Assembly (NCBI RefSeq): GCF_900291955.1 | Contig: NZ_OLMR01000007.1 | Coordinates: forward strand, 62,001-126,000 | Origin: Pseudoruminococcus massiliensis | GTDB taxonomy: Bacteria; Bacillota; Clostridia; Oscillospirales; Acutalibacteraceae | Direction: 5' to 3' | Length of the DNA: 64,000 bases | Shown: positions 56,708-63,718 of the stretch, piece by piece | Position numbering within the stretch: position 1 is the stretch's first letter | Layout: each line of letters opens with the position of its first letter | The notes under the pieces: model-generated | What the model saw: only the letters and a program-made list of their open reading frames with translations | Database searches by the model: none | What the model was told of the DNA's origin: nothing | Translations under genes and position numbers: made by a program

Positions 56708-56950
56708 TCAGTTAGAAACATGCATAACCAAACCGAGCAGGGCATAAAGTCCACTGTCGAGTGCAAAAATAAACGCACCGATGATGACAATAGCCAAAAG
56801 GACTATACCCATATTCTTAAAGGTAGCCTTTGGAGTCGGCCATGCAATCTTCTTAATCTCGCTTTTTGTGTCACGGAAGAATTTTTTAATTCGCCGACCT
56901 GCTCTCACGAAGATATTCGGCTTTTTTTCTTTATCGGTTTTTTTAGCCAT
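56708..56950 (-). CDS. secE: Protein translocase subunit SecE
   Basis: An 80-residue one-helix subunit of the SecYEG channel. A basic amphipathic segment (RRIKKFFRDTKSEIKKIAWP) precedes the membrane helix (MGIVLLAIVIIGAFIFALDS). ATG follows GGAGG. Sits between rpmG and nusG. Confidence 0.96.
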   Translation of the reverse strand: MAKKTDKEKKPNIFVRAGRRIKKFFRDTKSEIKKIAWPTPKATFKNMGIVLLAIVIIGAFIFALDSGLYALLGLVMHVSN

Positions 56951-56970
56951 AATTTACCTCCGTAGCGTGA

Positions 56971-57120
56971 TCACTTTGTCTCTTTATGAAGAGTGTGCTT
57001 CTTGCAGAATCTGCAATACTTGTTCATCTCAAGTCTGTCGGGGTCATTCTTCTTGTTCTTCATTGTGTTGTAGTTTCTTTGTTTGCACTCCGTGCAGGCT
57101 AATGTAACTTTTACTCTCAT
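56971..57120 (-). CDS. rpmG: 50S ribosomal protein bL33
   Basis: A 49-residue ribosomal protein of the zinc-binding type (CTEC and CRFC). ATG 57120 follows GGGAGG; the frame reaches 57279 but that part is non-conserved leader. It opens the rpmG-secE-nusG-rplK-rplA transcript. Confidence 0.96.
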   Translation of the reverse strand: MRVKVTLACTECKQRNYNTMKNKKNDPDRLEMNKYCRFCKKHTLHKETK

Positions 57121-57193
57121 GACGGCACCTCCCGGTATTTCGGAATAATTTAGCCTCCCTCTTGCAGGGAATCTTTGACCCTCTGCAATCAAT

Positions 57194-57273
57194 AAAGCAG
57201 ACAGATTACCGAATCTCGGTCTGCTTTTATTATTGCAAATATTGCTTATGAAAAAGGCATTTGCAATAATAAA
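57194..57273 (-). promoter_or_regulatory. Structured leader of the rpmG-secE-nusG operon
   Basis: Two hairpins overlap and cannot form fully together. The first, on the mRNA, is a 15-bp stem (57259-57273 with 57226-57240, 18-base loop). The second (AAAGCAGAC with GTCTGCTTT) uses 57194-57228. Choice between them could affect readthrough into rpmG. Confidence 0.6.
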
Positions 57274-57307
57274 GGGCAAAAAAATAAGCCCCTTGTGAGG
57301 TAAAATA

Positions 57308-57336
57308 AATATACCACATTACTTATAATTTGTCAA
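57308..57336 (-). promoter_or_regulatory. Promoter of the rpmG-secE-nusG-rplKA operon
   Basis: Minus-strand TTGACA, 17-base spacer, TATATT. Transcription would start near 57300, giving a leader of about 180 bases. Confidence 0.85.
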
Positions 57337-57369
57337 TGCCTTTTTTCGATTTTTTGAACATTTTATTTT

Positions 57370-58326
57370 TTACTGGGGGTTATATAGCTTAGGGAACTTT
57401 TTCCATATAAAGACACGCTTTTTCAGACTGCTTGGAGCATTTTTAGAAACCTCAAGCATTTCATCACAGCGTTTTATCTTCATAGCTGTTTTTATTGAAG
57501 ACGGTTTCACGCCGTTTTTCAGGAGCGTATCAACGCAATTCATAATGACATCAGGAAGCTTTTCATATCTGAAAAGCTCACAAAGTTCCCTGTCATTGCC
57601 GAATCTTGCTTCAACAAGCTCTGCAATTTCTCGGATAGCGTCTACTCTCTCTAGAATATGTAGTTCCTTGTTGTCGTTGCTTTCTTTAATAGGTGCTTGA
57701 TTTTCTATATCCTTTTTAAGCTTAAATTCAGAAAAAGCTGTTTTCGGATTAGACAAAGCAATTTTATAAATATACTGCTCCGCATAACCTCTGCGACAAT
57801 TTTCCGAAAATAAAATTCTGTTTGATTGTACAAAATCATTTCTGAGCATAATCGCAGGAATCTCAACTGAGATAATTGACCTTGCAATCGCTGTTGCCAA
57901 ATCTTCACCCTTGATATTGTTCAAACCAACAGCCAGTGCCTTGGCTTCCTTATCAGAAAGCTTAGACGATGCGAATACAAAATCCGCCCCCTTTTTTTCT
58001 GCAAGCTCATAATAGCTTGGAATAAAATCACTATAAAGCGTTCTTGCGAAAACAAAGGATATATACTTTCCAGATGCCTTATAAATTCCAGTATTCAAGG
58101 CACTTCCAACAGTAGAATTGCCGTTTTGAAGCACAAAGCCGTTTAGCTTGTTGACTTTAATAGCATTCAGTGCGTTTCTAATGGTAGAATCTGTCGAATT
58201 CATATCAATTATCAAATATTCAACATCAAGGTCAATGCAATTTTTGCTTACCGCTTTAATAATATTTGCAATATTTTCAGCAACATTTCTTGTTGGAATA
58301 ATAACCGAAACTCTAACACTGCTCAT
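57370..58326 (-). CDS. Family 2 glycosyltransferase-like protein, catalytic motif degenerate
   Basis: A 318-residue protein with the GT-A fold start typical of family 2 glycosyltransferases (VSVIIPTRNVAENIANIIKA, then LIIDMNSTDSTIRNAL). Where active members carry a DxD metal site after the YI-FLD strand, this one reads GKYISFVFARTLYSDF, with no acidic pair. The C-terminal ~170 residues are helical and charged. It may be a non-catalytic relative or use another metal ligand; substrate unknown. ATG 58326 is preferred (GGGTG upstream), with 58341 possible. The location beside ribosomal genes gives no clue. Confidence 0.7.
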   Translation of the reverse strand: MSSVRVSVIIPTRNVAENIANIIKAVSKNCIDLDVEYLIIDMNSTDSTIRNALNAIKVNKLNGFVLQNGNSTVGSALNTGIYKASGKYISFVFARTLYSDFIPSYYELAEKKGADFVFASSKLSDKEAKALAVGLNNIKGEDLATAIARSIISVEIPAIMLRNDFVQSNRILFSENCRRGYAEQYIYKIALSNPKTAFSEFKLKKDIENQAPIKESNDNKELHILERVDAIREIAELVEARFGNDRELCELFRYEKLPDVIMNCVDTLLKNGVKPSSIKTAMKIKRCDEMLEVSKNAPSSLKKRVFIWKKFPKLYNPQ

Positions 58327-58467
58327 AAAGTCAACACCCATTCCGCAATACCATATATATTCACAATATTCTCTATAAAATATTATAGCACTTTTTTGGA
58401 CTTTTTGTTGTAGATTTTCAACAGCTTTTTAGATTAAATTTTATGTATATTTACCAAGTAAAAAACC

Positions 58468-58496
58468 TTGTATTTTTTAGTCACTTATGGTAATAT
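58468..58496 (+). promoter_or_regulatory. Promoter of the candidate structured RNA
   Basis: TTGTAT, 17-base spacer, TAATAT. The predicted start (~58503) falls within three bases of the left arm of the RNA's closing stem. Confidence 0.55.
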
Positions 58497-58500
58497 AGAC

Positions 58501-58715
58501 TTGCGACACAATTCAATAACTCTAATAGTAGAATTTTTCTGTCTATTTATAAAGATTTTTCTTTATTCTTGCAAGAAGAATGTTTTTTACATTTGGTAAA
58601 AACACATTCTCCTTTCTTTAAGTCTTCTTGCAAGAGTAGAGTTTTAGAATTGTGTCGCAACAATCGGAGTTATGTGCTTTTCGGTGCGTGACTTCGGTTA
58701 CGCACTTTTTTATTT
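58501..58715 (+). ncRNA. Candidate multi-branched structured RNA
   Basis: A gene-free stretch that folds on itself. A perfect 14-bp closing stem joins 58501-58514 to 58647-58660, extended by CTCTA/TAGAG. Inside are a small hairpin (AATAG..CTATT, 58524-58547), a 7-bp hairpin ATAAAGA-TTTT-TCTTTAT (58549-58566), and a long arm (12 bp: 58568-58579 with 58623-58634, plus an AT-rich inner stem around 58580-58610). A promoter lies just upstream and an intrinsic terminator (58684-58715) just downstream, predicting a ~210-base transcript. No matching copy was seen elsewhere in the window. Identity is unknown; 6S RNA and a MITE are alternatives. Confidence 0.6.
58684..58715 (+). terminator. Intrinsic terminator of the candidate RNA
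   Basis: GTGCGTGAC-TTCG-GTTACGCAC, a 9-bp stem with a stable TTCG tetraloop (one G-U), followed by TTTTTTATTTT. Confidence 0.9.
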
Positions 58716-58749
58716 TCTCGATTTATAAAATTTTAGGAGGAGAATACTA

Positions 58750-59367
58750 ATGAGAAAAAACACTGTAAAAAAGATTTTAGCGGCACTTCTTGCACTTGGA
58801 ATTATTTCAGCACTAACAGCTTGCAACAATTCGCAAACCACAACACAAAGTACTGCCGAATCGTCTAAATCGGTTTCCGAAAGCTCGACAGAAAGTTCAC
58901 AAGAATCCTCTGCCGAATCATCAAGCGAGAGTTCTGTTGAATCTTCTAAGGAAGTTTCTGAAAGCTCAAAAGAATCCTCCACCGAATCATCAAGCGAGAG
59001 TTCTGCGGAATCTTCTAAGGCAGTTTCTGAAAGTTCAGTAGAAAGTTCAAAAGAATCTTCCGATGAATCATCAGAAATTCCAGTATATCAATATGAGCCC
59101 AAAAAAGCTTCTTTCAAAGATGTAACAAGATATGGTAAAATATTAAAGACCGCTAAACTAACATCAAAAAAGTTTGGAAATACTACCCTTCTTAAAGATT
59201 ATCTTGTAGCTATTTTGAAAGTTAATGATTCAACTTATGACATTTATTGTTGTAGTTTTTCTATAACTGTTGATGCTTCTTTAATAGAACTATTTGATGA
59301 AGATTACGAACCTGATTTTTCTCTTAGATACTGGTTCGGAATTGAAGAAGAATATTTGAATCTCTGA
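58750..59367 (+). CDS. Ser/Glu-rich lipoprotein
   Basis: A 205-residue lipoprotein. The signal peptide (KKILAALLALGIISALTAC) ends in lipobox LTAC. Residues about 35-110 are an irregular repeat of Ser-Ser-Glu/Lys units (SESSKESSTESSSESS), a flexible stalk also visible as imperfect DNA repeats. The C-terminal ~90 residues form a small folded domain of unknown family (VTRYGKILKTAKLTSKKFGN, YCCSFSITVD). It should stand out from the membrane on the stalk. ATG follows AGGAGG; it has its own terminator but no obvious promoter between itself and the RNA terminator. Function unknown. Confidence 0.75.
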   Translation: MRKNTVKKILAALLALGIISALTACNNSQTTTQSTAESSKSVSESSTESSQESSAESSSESSVESSKEVSESSKESSTESSSESSAESSKAVSESSVESSKESSDESSEIPVYQYEPKKASFKDVTRYGKILKTAKLTSKKFGNTTLLKDYLVAILKVNDSTYDIYCCSFSITVDASLIELFDEDYEPDFSLRYWFGIEEEYLNL

Positions 59368-59391
59368 TAAAAATTTTAAATATCAATAGCA

Positions 59392-59435
59392 AACCCCGCT
59401 TACAGACAGCAACTCTGTAAGCGGGGTTCCTTTTT
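59392..59435 (+). terminator. Terminator of the Ser/Glu-rich lipoprotein gene
   Basis: A 15-bp perfect stem (59392-59406 with 59414-59428) followed by CCTTTTTG. Confidence 0.92.
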
Positions 59436-59454
59436 GCTAAAAGATAAATTGTAG

Positions 59455-59473
59455 GGGCGAACTGCGTTCGCCC
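59455..59473. repeat. Short GC palindrome
   Basis: GGGCGAAC-TGC-GTTCGCCC, the same palindrome class as 18239-18257 and 15252-15268. Confidence 0.65.
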
Positions 59474-59490
59474 GTTTGGGCAAAGAATGT

Positions 59491-59675
59491 TAAGGGCTTT
59501 GCCCTTAAAACCCACCAAAGGCTCTGCCTTTGGAATCCGCAAGCCTTTAAAAAGGCTTGACCTAAACTTTAAGTGTCTTAAATAAATATGCCAGCTAAGC
59601 GGTAGTTTAGTCCTCCGCGTGAACAAACCTCCCATATACACTACGAGCGAGGCAAAGCCGAACGATTACGCGTCT
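59491..59675 (+). repeat. Modular repeat, tandem copy A
   Basis: A 185-base unit starting with the AAGGGC-TTT-GCCCTT and CCAAAGGC-TCT-GCCTTTGG palindromes and continuing with AAGCCTTTAAAAAGGCTT and about 100 bases ending GATTACGCGTCT. It is a direct repeat of 59697-59881 with an offset of 206 bases and only a few differences. The short frames inside it are not genes. Confidence 0.9.
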
Positions 59676-59696
59676 TGGCTGCGGCGGCTCGCCGCT

Positions 59697-59881
59697 TAAG
59701 GGCTTCGCCCTTAAAACCCACCAAAGGCTCCGCCTTTGGAATCCGCAAGCCTTTAAAAAGGCTTGACCTAAACTTTAAGTGTCTTAAATAAATATGCCAG
59801 CTAAGCGGTAGTTTAGTCCTCCACGTGAACAAACCTCCCATATACACTACGAGCGAGGCAAAGCCGAGCGATTACGCGTCT
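59697..59881 (+). repeat. Modular repeat, tandem copy B
   Basis: Second direct copy of the 185-base unit, differing at a handful of positions. A short GC-rich linker (59676-59696) joins it to copy A. Its right end overlaps the last codons of the HD-domain gene and provides its TAA stop. Confidence 0.9.
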
Positions 59882-60477
59882 CCGCCGCGGGTCGGCACCC
59901 GCACAACGCTCGTATTCTTTTCCTTGAGGTATGTAGACTCAAGGTCTGCCAAATGCAGCTTAACCGCAAGCGGATACTTTTCATAAGCAAGACTTATTGC
60001 AAAGCTTCCTCCCCTTGCCGAATCGTCAAAGCCACCCATATGCCAACGAATAGCCATAGCCTCGCTTGTTTTCAGACGCATAAAGCGTTCAATCAGAAAT
60101 ACTGACTTTTCGCCGTGTCCATAAGGAAATGCGTCCTCAACCGTATAATAAGGAACTTTCTCCCACTGACCTGTAACATCATTCTTAACATTTCTTGTCG
60201 AAACCTTATAGAATTGAGCCTTGCATAAATCGTGGAGCAAAGCACAAATAGCAAAACTTTCCTCGCTATCCTTGCCCTCCTCAAAATATCTTTCACGAAG
60301 TGTCTTATAAACATTAAGACTGTGAAGTAGAAGTCCACCCTCACAAGCACCATGATATTTTGTGCTTGCTGGTGCTGTAAAAAAATCTGTTTTCAAAAGC
60401 CAATCAAGAAATTCCTGTGAACCTTGACGCTTGACATACTCATTATAAATCTGCAAAAATTCTTCCTTGTTTGTCAT
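59872..60477 (-). CDS. HD-domain protein
   Basis: A 201-residue cytoplasmic protein of the HD metal-dependent phosphohydrolase superfamily. Probable metal ligands are His in GLLLHSLNVYKTL, the HD pair in CALLHDLCKAQFYK and His in FPYGHGEKSV; IRWHMGGFDDSARG supplies a late His. Its substrate, perhaps a nucleotide or nucleic acid, cannot be read. It lies seven bases after the DUF436 gene. The last codons and the TAA come from the repeat at 59697-59881, so the C terminus may have been altered. Confidence 0.8.
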   Translation of the reverse strand: MTNKEEFLQIYNEYVKRQGSQEFLDWLLKTDFFTAPASTKYHGACEGGLLLHSLNVYKTLRERYFEEGKDSEESFAICALLHDLCKAQFYKVSTRNVKNDVTGQWEKVPYYTVEDAFPYGHGEKSVFLIERFMRLKTSEAMAIRWHMGGFDDSARGGSFAISLAYEKYPLAVKLHLADLESTYLKEKNTSVVRVPTRGGDA

Positions 60478-60484
60478 AGATACC

Positions 60485-61036
60485 TCATTTCATATCGTCA
60501 TTATAATGGGCTCTTTCGCCGCCGATAAATTTAGGACGGGTTCTTGCACTTGTAATATGTGCCTTGCCAATATTCTTAACTGAAATCACAAGCGGTACAG
60601 CAACTTCTTTAAGGTGCATACCGATAAGAACTCCGCCGATGTCGATTCCTGCATCAGCCTTAATATGCTCAACTGCAACAGGATTTTCAAGTGTATTATA
60701 GGTAATCGTAGCGAACGAACCGCCAGCCTTTGGTTGAGGTACAACATTAACCTCTGGCTCACGAAGCTTTTCGGCGGCTTCACGCTCTGTTATGATTGCT
60801 CTGTTTAAATGCTCACAGCATTGAGCCGCAAGGAAAATCCCCCTTGATTTAAGTTCGGGATAAATTCCGTCAAAAATTGCTTGTGCAATTTCCATACTTG
60901 ATGCCTTGCCGTAATTTTCACCCTTAACTGTACTTGATGAACAACCAACAACAAAAATACTTCCCCTGCCAATTTTTGCCTGCTCAATAATTTCAAGTAC
61001 CGCTGTTTTTGCTTGCTGTGTAAGCTCTTCAAACAT
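60485..61036 (-). CDS. DUF436 / TIGR01440 family protein
   Basis: A 183-residue protein of the UPF0340 family (YwlG in Bacillus): IFVVGCSSSTVKGENYGKAS, FLAAQCCEHLNRAIITERE, VPQPKAGGSFATITYN, AGIDIGGVLIGMHLKEVAVP. It has a small alpha/beta fold and no known activity. ATG 61036 is chosen from GGGAGTG eight bases upstream; the longer frame to 61078 starts in non-conserved sequence. It precedes the HD gene, with seven bases between. Confidence 0.88.
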   Translation of the reverse strand: MFEELTQQAKTAVLEIIEQAKIGRGSIFVVGCSSSTVKGENYGKASSMEIAQAIFDGIYPELKSRGIFLAAQCCEHLNRAIITEREAAEKLREPEVNVVPQPKAGGSFATITYNTLENPVAVEHIKADAGIDIGGVLIGMHLKEVAVPLVISVKNIGKAHITSARTRPKFIGGERAHYNDDMK

Positions 61037-61140
61037 AAAATCACTCCCAATAAAACTCTCAAATAGAGCATAAGGCATTCTGCCATATCAGCAGAACGCC
61101 TATGTTCCAATAGTTATACTATTTTACTTAATCAACTGAA

Positions 61141-63096
61141 TTATTCTTCAGTTGCTTCTTCTGACTTTTTATCCTCAAGAAGCTCTCTGATAGAAAGGCT
61201 GATACGCTTCTTATCGAAGTCAATCTTAGTAATCTTAACAGTTACCTTATCGCCAATCTTAAGAACATCTTGTGGCTTTTCGATTCTCTCAGTAGAGATT
61301 TGTGAAATATGGATAAGGCCATCAATGCCAGGAAGAATGTTAGCGAAAGCACCGAAGTCTGTCATACCTACGATAGTAGCCTCTGTTACAGTTCCTTCTG
61401 GATAATCACGCTTAAGGATTTCCCAAGGGTTATCCTCTGTATTCTTGTAGCCAAGAGAAATCTTGCCCTTTTCACGGTCAAGGTCCTTGATGTAAACTTC
61501 GACAGTATCGCCGACCTTTACAACCTCTGATGGGTGCTTAATGCGTCCCCATGAAAGTTCAGAAATATGAATCATACCGTCAATTCCGCCGATGTCAACA
61601 AATGCACCGTAAGAAGTGAGGGACTTAACTGTGCCTGTGTACTTCTTGCCGATTTCTGCTGTTTCCCAGAATTTATCAGCAAGCTTTTGACGCTCTTCCT
61701 TGAGGATAGCACGAATTGAGCCGACAGCTCTTCTTCTGCCCTTGTTTACTTCAATAATCTTGAAAGAAACTTCCTTCTTGAGGAGATTCTCAAGTGGCTC
61801 GCCTCTTGTAGCAGTTGCCTGTGATGCAGGAATGAATACACGAACACCATTAGCTACTGCAATGACGCCGCCCTTCACAACATCAGTTACAAAGCCAGTT
61901 ACAGGTGTATCTTCTTCATTAGCCTTAATGATTTCGTCCCAGCCCTTGATAGCGTCAAGACGCTTCTTAGAGAGCATGATTGTACCCTCTTGGTCATTTG
62001 TACGCATAATCAAAAGGTCAAGCTCATCGCCAATCTTAACAAGATCTTCAGCCTTAGCATTAGGGTCGTTAGAAAGCTCTGCAAGAGGAATAAAGCCTGC
62101 CTGCTTTCTGCCGACATCAACATAGACTTCGTTAGGAGCTATGCCAACTACAACGCCATGCACCTTCTCATCTGTATTAAAATTTTTGAGAGATTCCTCA
62201 AGAAGCTCTGCAAAGTTTTCTGCTGTGTTTTCTGTTTTTTCAATGTTCTCTGTCATGGTATTAAATACCTCCTTAATAATCCTTGCAGGAGTAGAAGCCC
62301 CTGCAGTTATGCCAATTATATCAGCATCAATCAGAGCAATGTCATCAAGCTCGGCAGCACTCTCAATAAGATAAGTTCTCTCACAATTGCTTTTACACAC
62401 CGAGAAAAGCTTTGCCGTATTAGAGCTTTGCCTTCCGCCTATGACAACCATAATATCGGAGATAGAGGCAAGTTCTTCTGCCTCTGATTGCCTAATTGAT
62501 GTGGCACTACATATTGTATCAAATATTTTAGCATTTGTATATACTTTTTTGAGAAGTTTTAAACAATTTTTCCATTCTTTTACATCATAAGTAGTCTGGG
62601 CGACAACACATATAGAAATATTTTCAATATTTTCGAGTTTTTTTAGTAATTTTCCCAAATCTTCGTAATTTTTGAAGATATAATGCTCGCCCTCGCAGTG
62701 ACCTACGATACCCTGAACCTCAGGATGATTTTCATCTCCTGCAATAAGTATAACCTTGCCTTCACGAGAATTGTCTTTTACGATTTGATGAATCTTTGAA
62801 ACGAATGGACAGGTAGCATTTTCGTATGAAATTCCTTTCTGTTCGATTTCATCAATCACACTCTGAGGAACTCCATGAGAGCGTATAACGAGTGTTCTGT
62901 CCATACTGCTCAAATCGTTCGGAGTATCAGCGATTTCAACGCCTCTTTCTGCAAGCTCCGCAACCATATGCGGATTATGGATAATAGGACCGAGTGTAGT
63001 AACCTTCTTGCCCTCATCGAGCAGATTATTTACTATCGTAACGGCTCTGTTCACTCCGAAACAAAATCCCGCTGACTTTGCTAAAATTATTTTCAT
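61141..63096 (-). CDS. ispH: IspH-ribosomal protein S1 fusion
   Basis: A 651-residue fusion. Residues 1-280 are IspH (LytB), the Fe-S enzyme that makes IPP and DMAPP from HMBPP; cluster cysteines lie in GFCFGVNRAV, ENATCPFVSKIH and DTICSATSIRQSE. Residues about 310-640 carry four S1 RNA-binding repeats (YVDVGRKQAGFIP, NGVRVFIPASQ, YGAFVDIGGIDGMIHISEL, FGAFANILPGIDGLIHISQ), as in rpsA. Such fusions are known in Clostridia. A strong internal ribosome site and ATG at 62256 could also yield free S1. Its start overlaps the end of the upstream plsC gene by 71 bases. Confidence 0.95.
   Translation of the reverse strand: MKIILAKSAGFCFGVNRAVTIVNNLLDEGKKVTTLGPIIHNPHMVAELAERGVEIADTPNDLSSMDRTLVIRSHGVPQSVIDEIEQKGISYENATCPFVSKIHQIVKDNSREGKVILIAGDENHPEVQGIVGHCEGEHYIFKNYEDLGKLLKKLENIENISICVVAQTTYDVKEWKNCLKLLKKVYTNAKIFDTICSATSIRQSEAEELASISDIMVVIGGRQSSNTAKLFSVCKSNCERTYLIESAAELDDIALIDADIIGITAGASTPARIIKEVFNTMTENIEKTENTAENFAELLEESLKNFNTDEKVHGVVVGIAPNEVYVDVGRKQAGFIPLAELSNDPNAKAEDLVKIGDELDLLIMRTNDQEGTIMLSKKRLDAIKGWDEIIKANEEDTPVTGFVTDVVKGGVIAVANGVRVFIPASQATATRGEPLENLLKKEVSFKIIEVNKGRRRAVGSIRAILKEERQKLADKFWETAEIGKKYTGTVKSLTSYGAFVDIGGIDGMIHISELSWGRIKHPSEVVKVGDTVEVYIKDLDREKGKISLGYKNTEDNPWEILKRDYPEGTVTEATIVGMTDFGAFANILPGIDGLIHISQISTERIEKPQDVLKIGDKVTVKITKIDFDKKRISLSIRELLEDKKSEEATEE
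62256..62274 (-). promoter_or_regulatory. Internal ribosome-binding site and start for free S1
   Basis: AAGGAGGT (62274-62267) lies ten bases before an in-frame ATG (62256) exactly where the IspH domain ends. Initiation here would give a 371-residue S1 protein starting MTENIEK. Confidence 0.6.
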
Positions 63097-63676
63097 GCTT
63101 CACCTCCAAGAGAGTTTCTATTGTTTTAGAAAGCCTTTCCGAAAGAAATCGACATTTCTTTGCACAAGTACCGTTTTCTTTTTCGACCTGTATAGTATCG
63201 CCTATTCTTACTGTTATTTTTTTAAACGGACGAATTTTTCCTTCAAAGTATATTGAAACTGGAATTATTGGTACTCCAGCTCTCATGGCAAGCAGTGACG
63301 CACCAGCTTTAATCTTAAAACTGGTTTCATCATTGACAATTTTGCCCTGAGGAAAAATTCCCACTATACAACCATCATCAAGGAGCTTCTCCGCTTTCAG
63401 AACTGCTGATTTATCAGCACTGCCTCTTGCAACAGGAAAAGTTCCTACACTTTTCAAAAGCCATGCAAAAAGCTTTCCATGGTCATCAAAAAGCTCTGAT
63501 TTAGCCATATAATAAATCTTCCGTTTCATAACGCAGGAAATAATTATAGGGTCAAGCAAGGAACGGTGGTTTGCACATAAAATTGCACTCCCCTGAAAAT
63601 TTTGCTCTCCTATTATTTTAACTCGAAACAGAAAAAAAAACAAGACCCTACACAATACTTTTAAAAAATGGTACAT
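63026..63676 (-). CDS. plsC: 1-acyl-glycerol-3-phosphate acyltransferase family protein
   Basis: A 216-residue PlsC-type acyltransferase that would acylate lysophosphatidate in phospholipid synthesis. The NHRSLLDPII motif holds the catalytic His and Asp, and GIFPQGKI the glycerophosphate-binding region (usual form FPEGT). A hydrophobic N terminus attaches it to the membrane. ATG 63676 follows AAAGGA. Its last 23 codons run over the start of ispH in another frame, so the family's normal C terminus has been extended. A second PlsC-type gene lies just upstream. Confidence 0.85.
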   Translation of the reverse strand: MYHFLKVLCRVLFFFLFRVKIIGEQNFQGSAILCANHRSLLDPIIISCVMKRKIYYMAKSELFDDHGKLFAWLLKSVGTFPVARGSADKSAVLKAEKLLDDGCIVGIFPQGKIVNDETSFKIKAGASLLAMRAGVPIIPVSIYFEGKIRPFKKITVRIGDTIQVEKENGTCAKKCRFLSERLSKTIETLLEVKHENNFSKVSGILFRSEQSRYDSK

Positions 63677-63718
63677 TAGTACAACTGTCCTTTCGGAAAA
63701 TATCTCCAAAATAGACTG

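Noticed and set aside
58860-59070. Repeated AGTTC/TCATC units that could suggest a CRISPR-like or satellite array
   Set aside because: There are no unique spacers of constant length. The units encode the Ser/Glu stalk of the lipoprotein.
59324-59847. Two related short frames on the minus strand that share an N-terminal sequence
   Set aside because: The similarity arises because they lie in the tandem copies of the repeat. They have no convincing ribosome site and end inside palindromes.
59491-59881. Direct repeat pair as a possible CRISPR remnant or attachment-site pair
   Set aside because: The unit is 185 bases, internally palindromic, and has other copies elsewhere in the window. No integrase is nearby.
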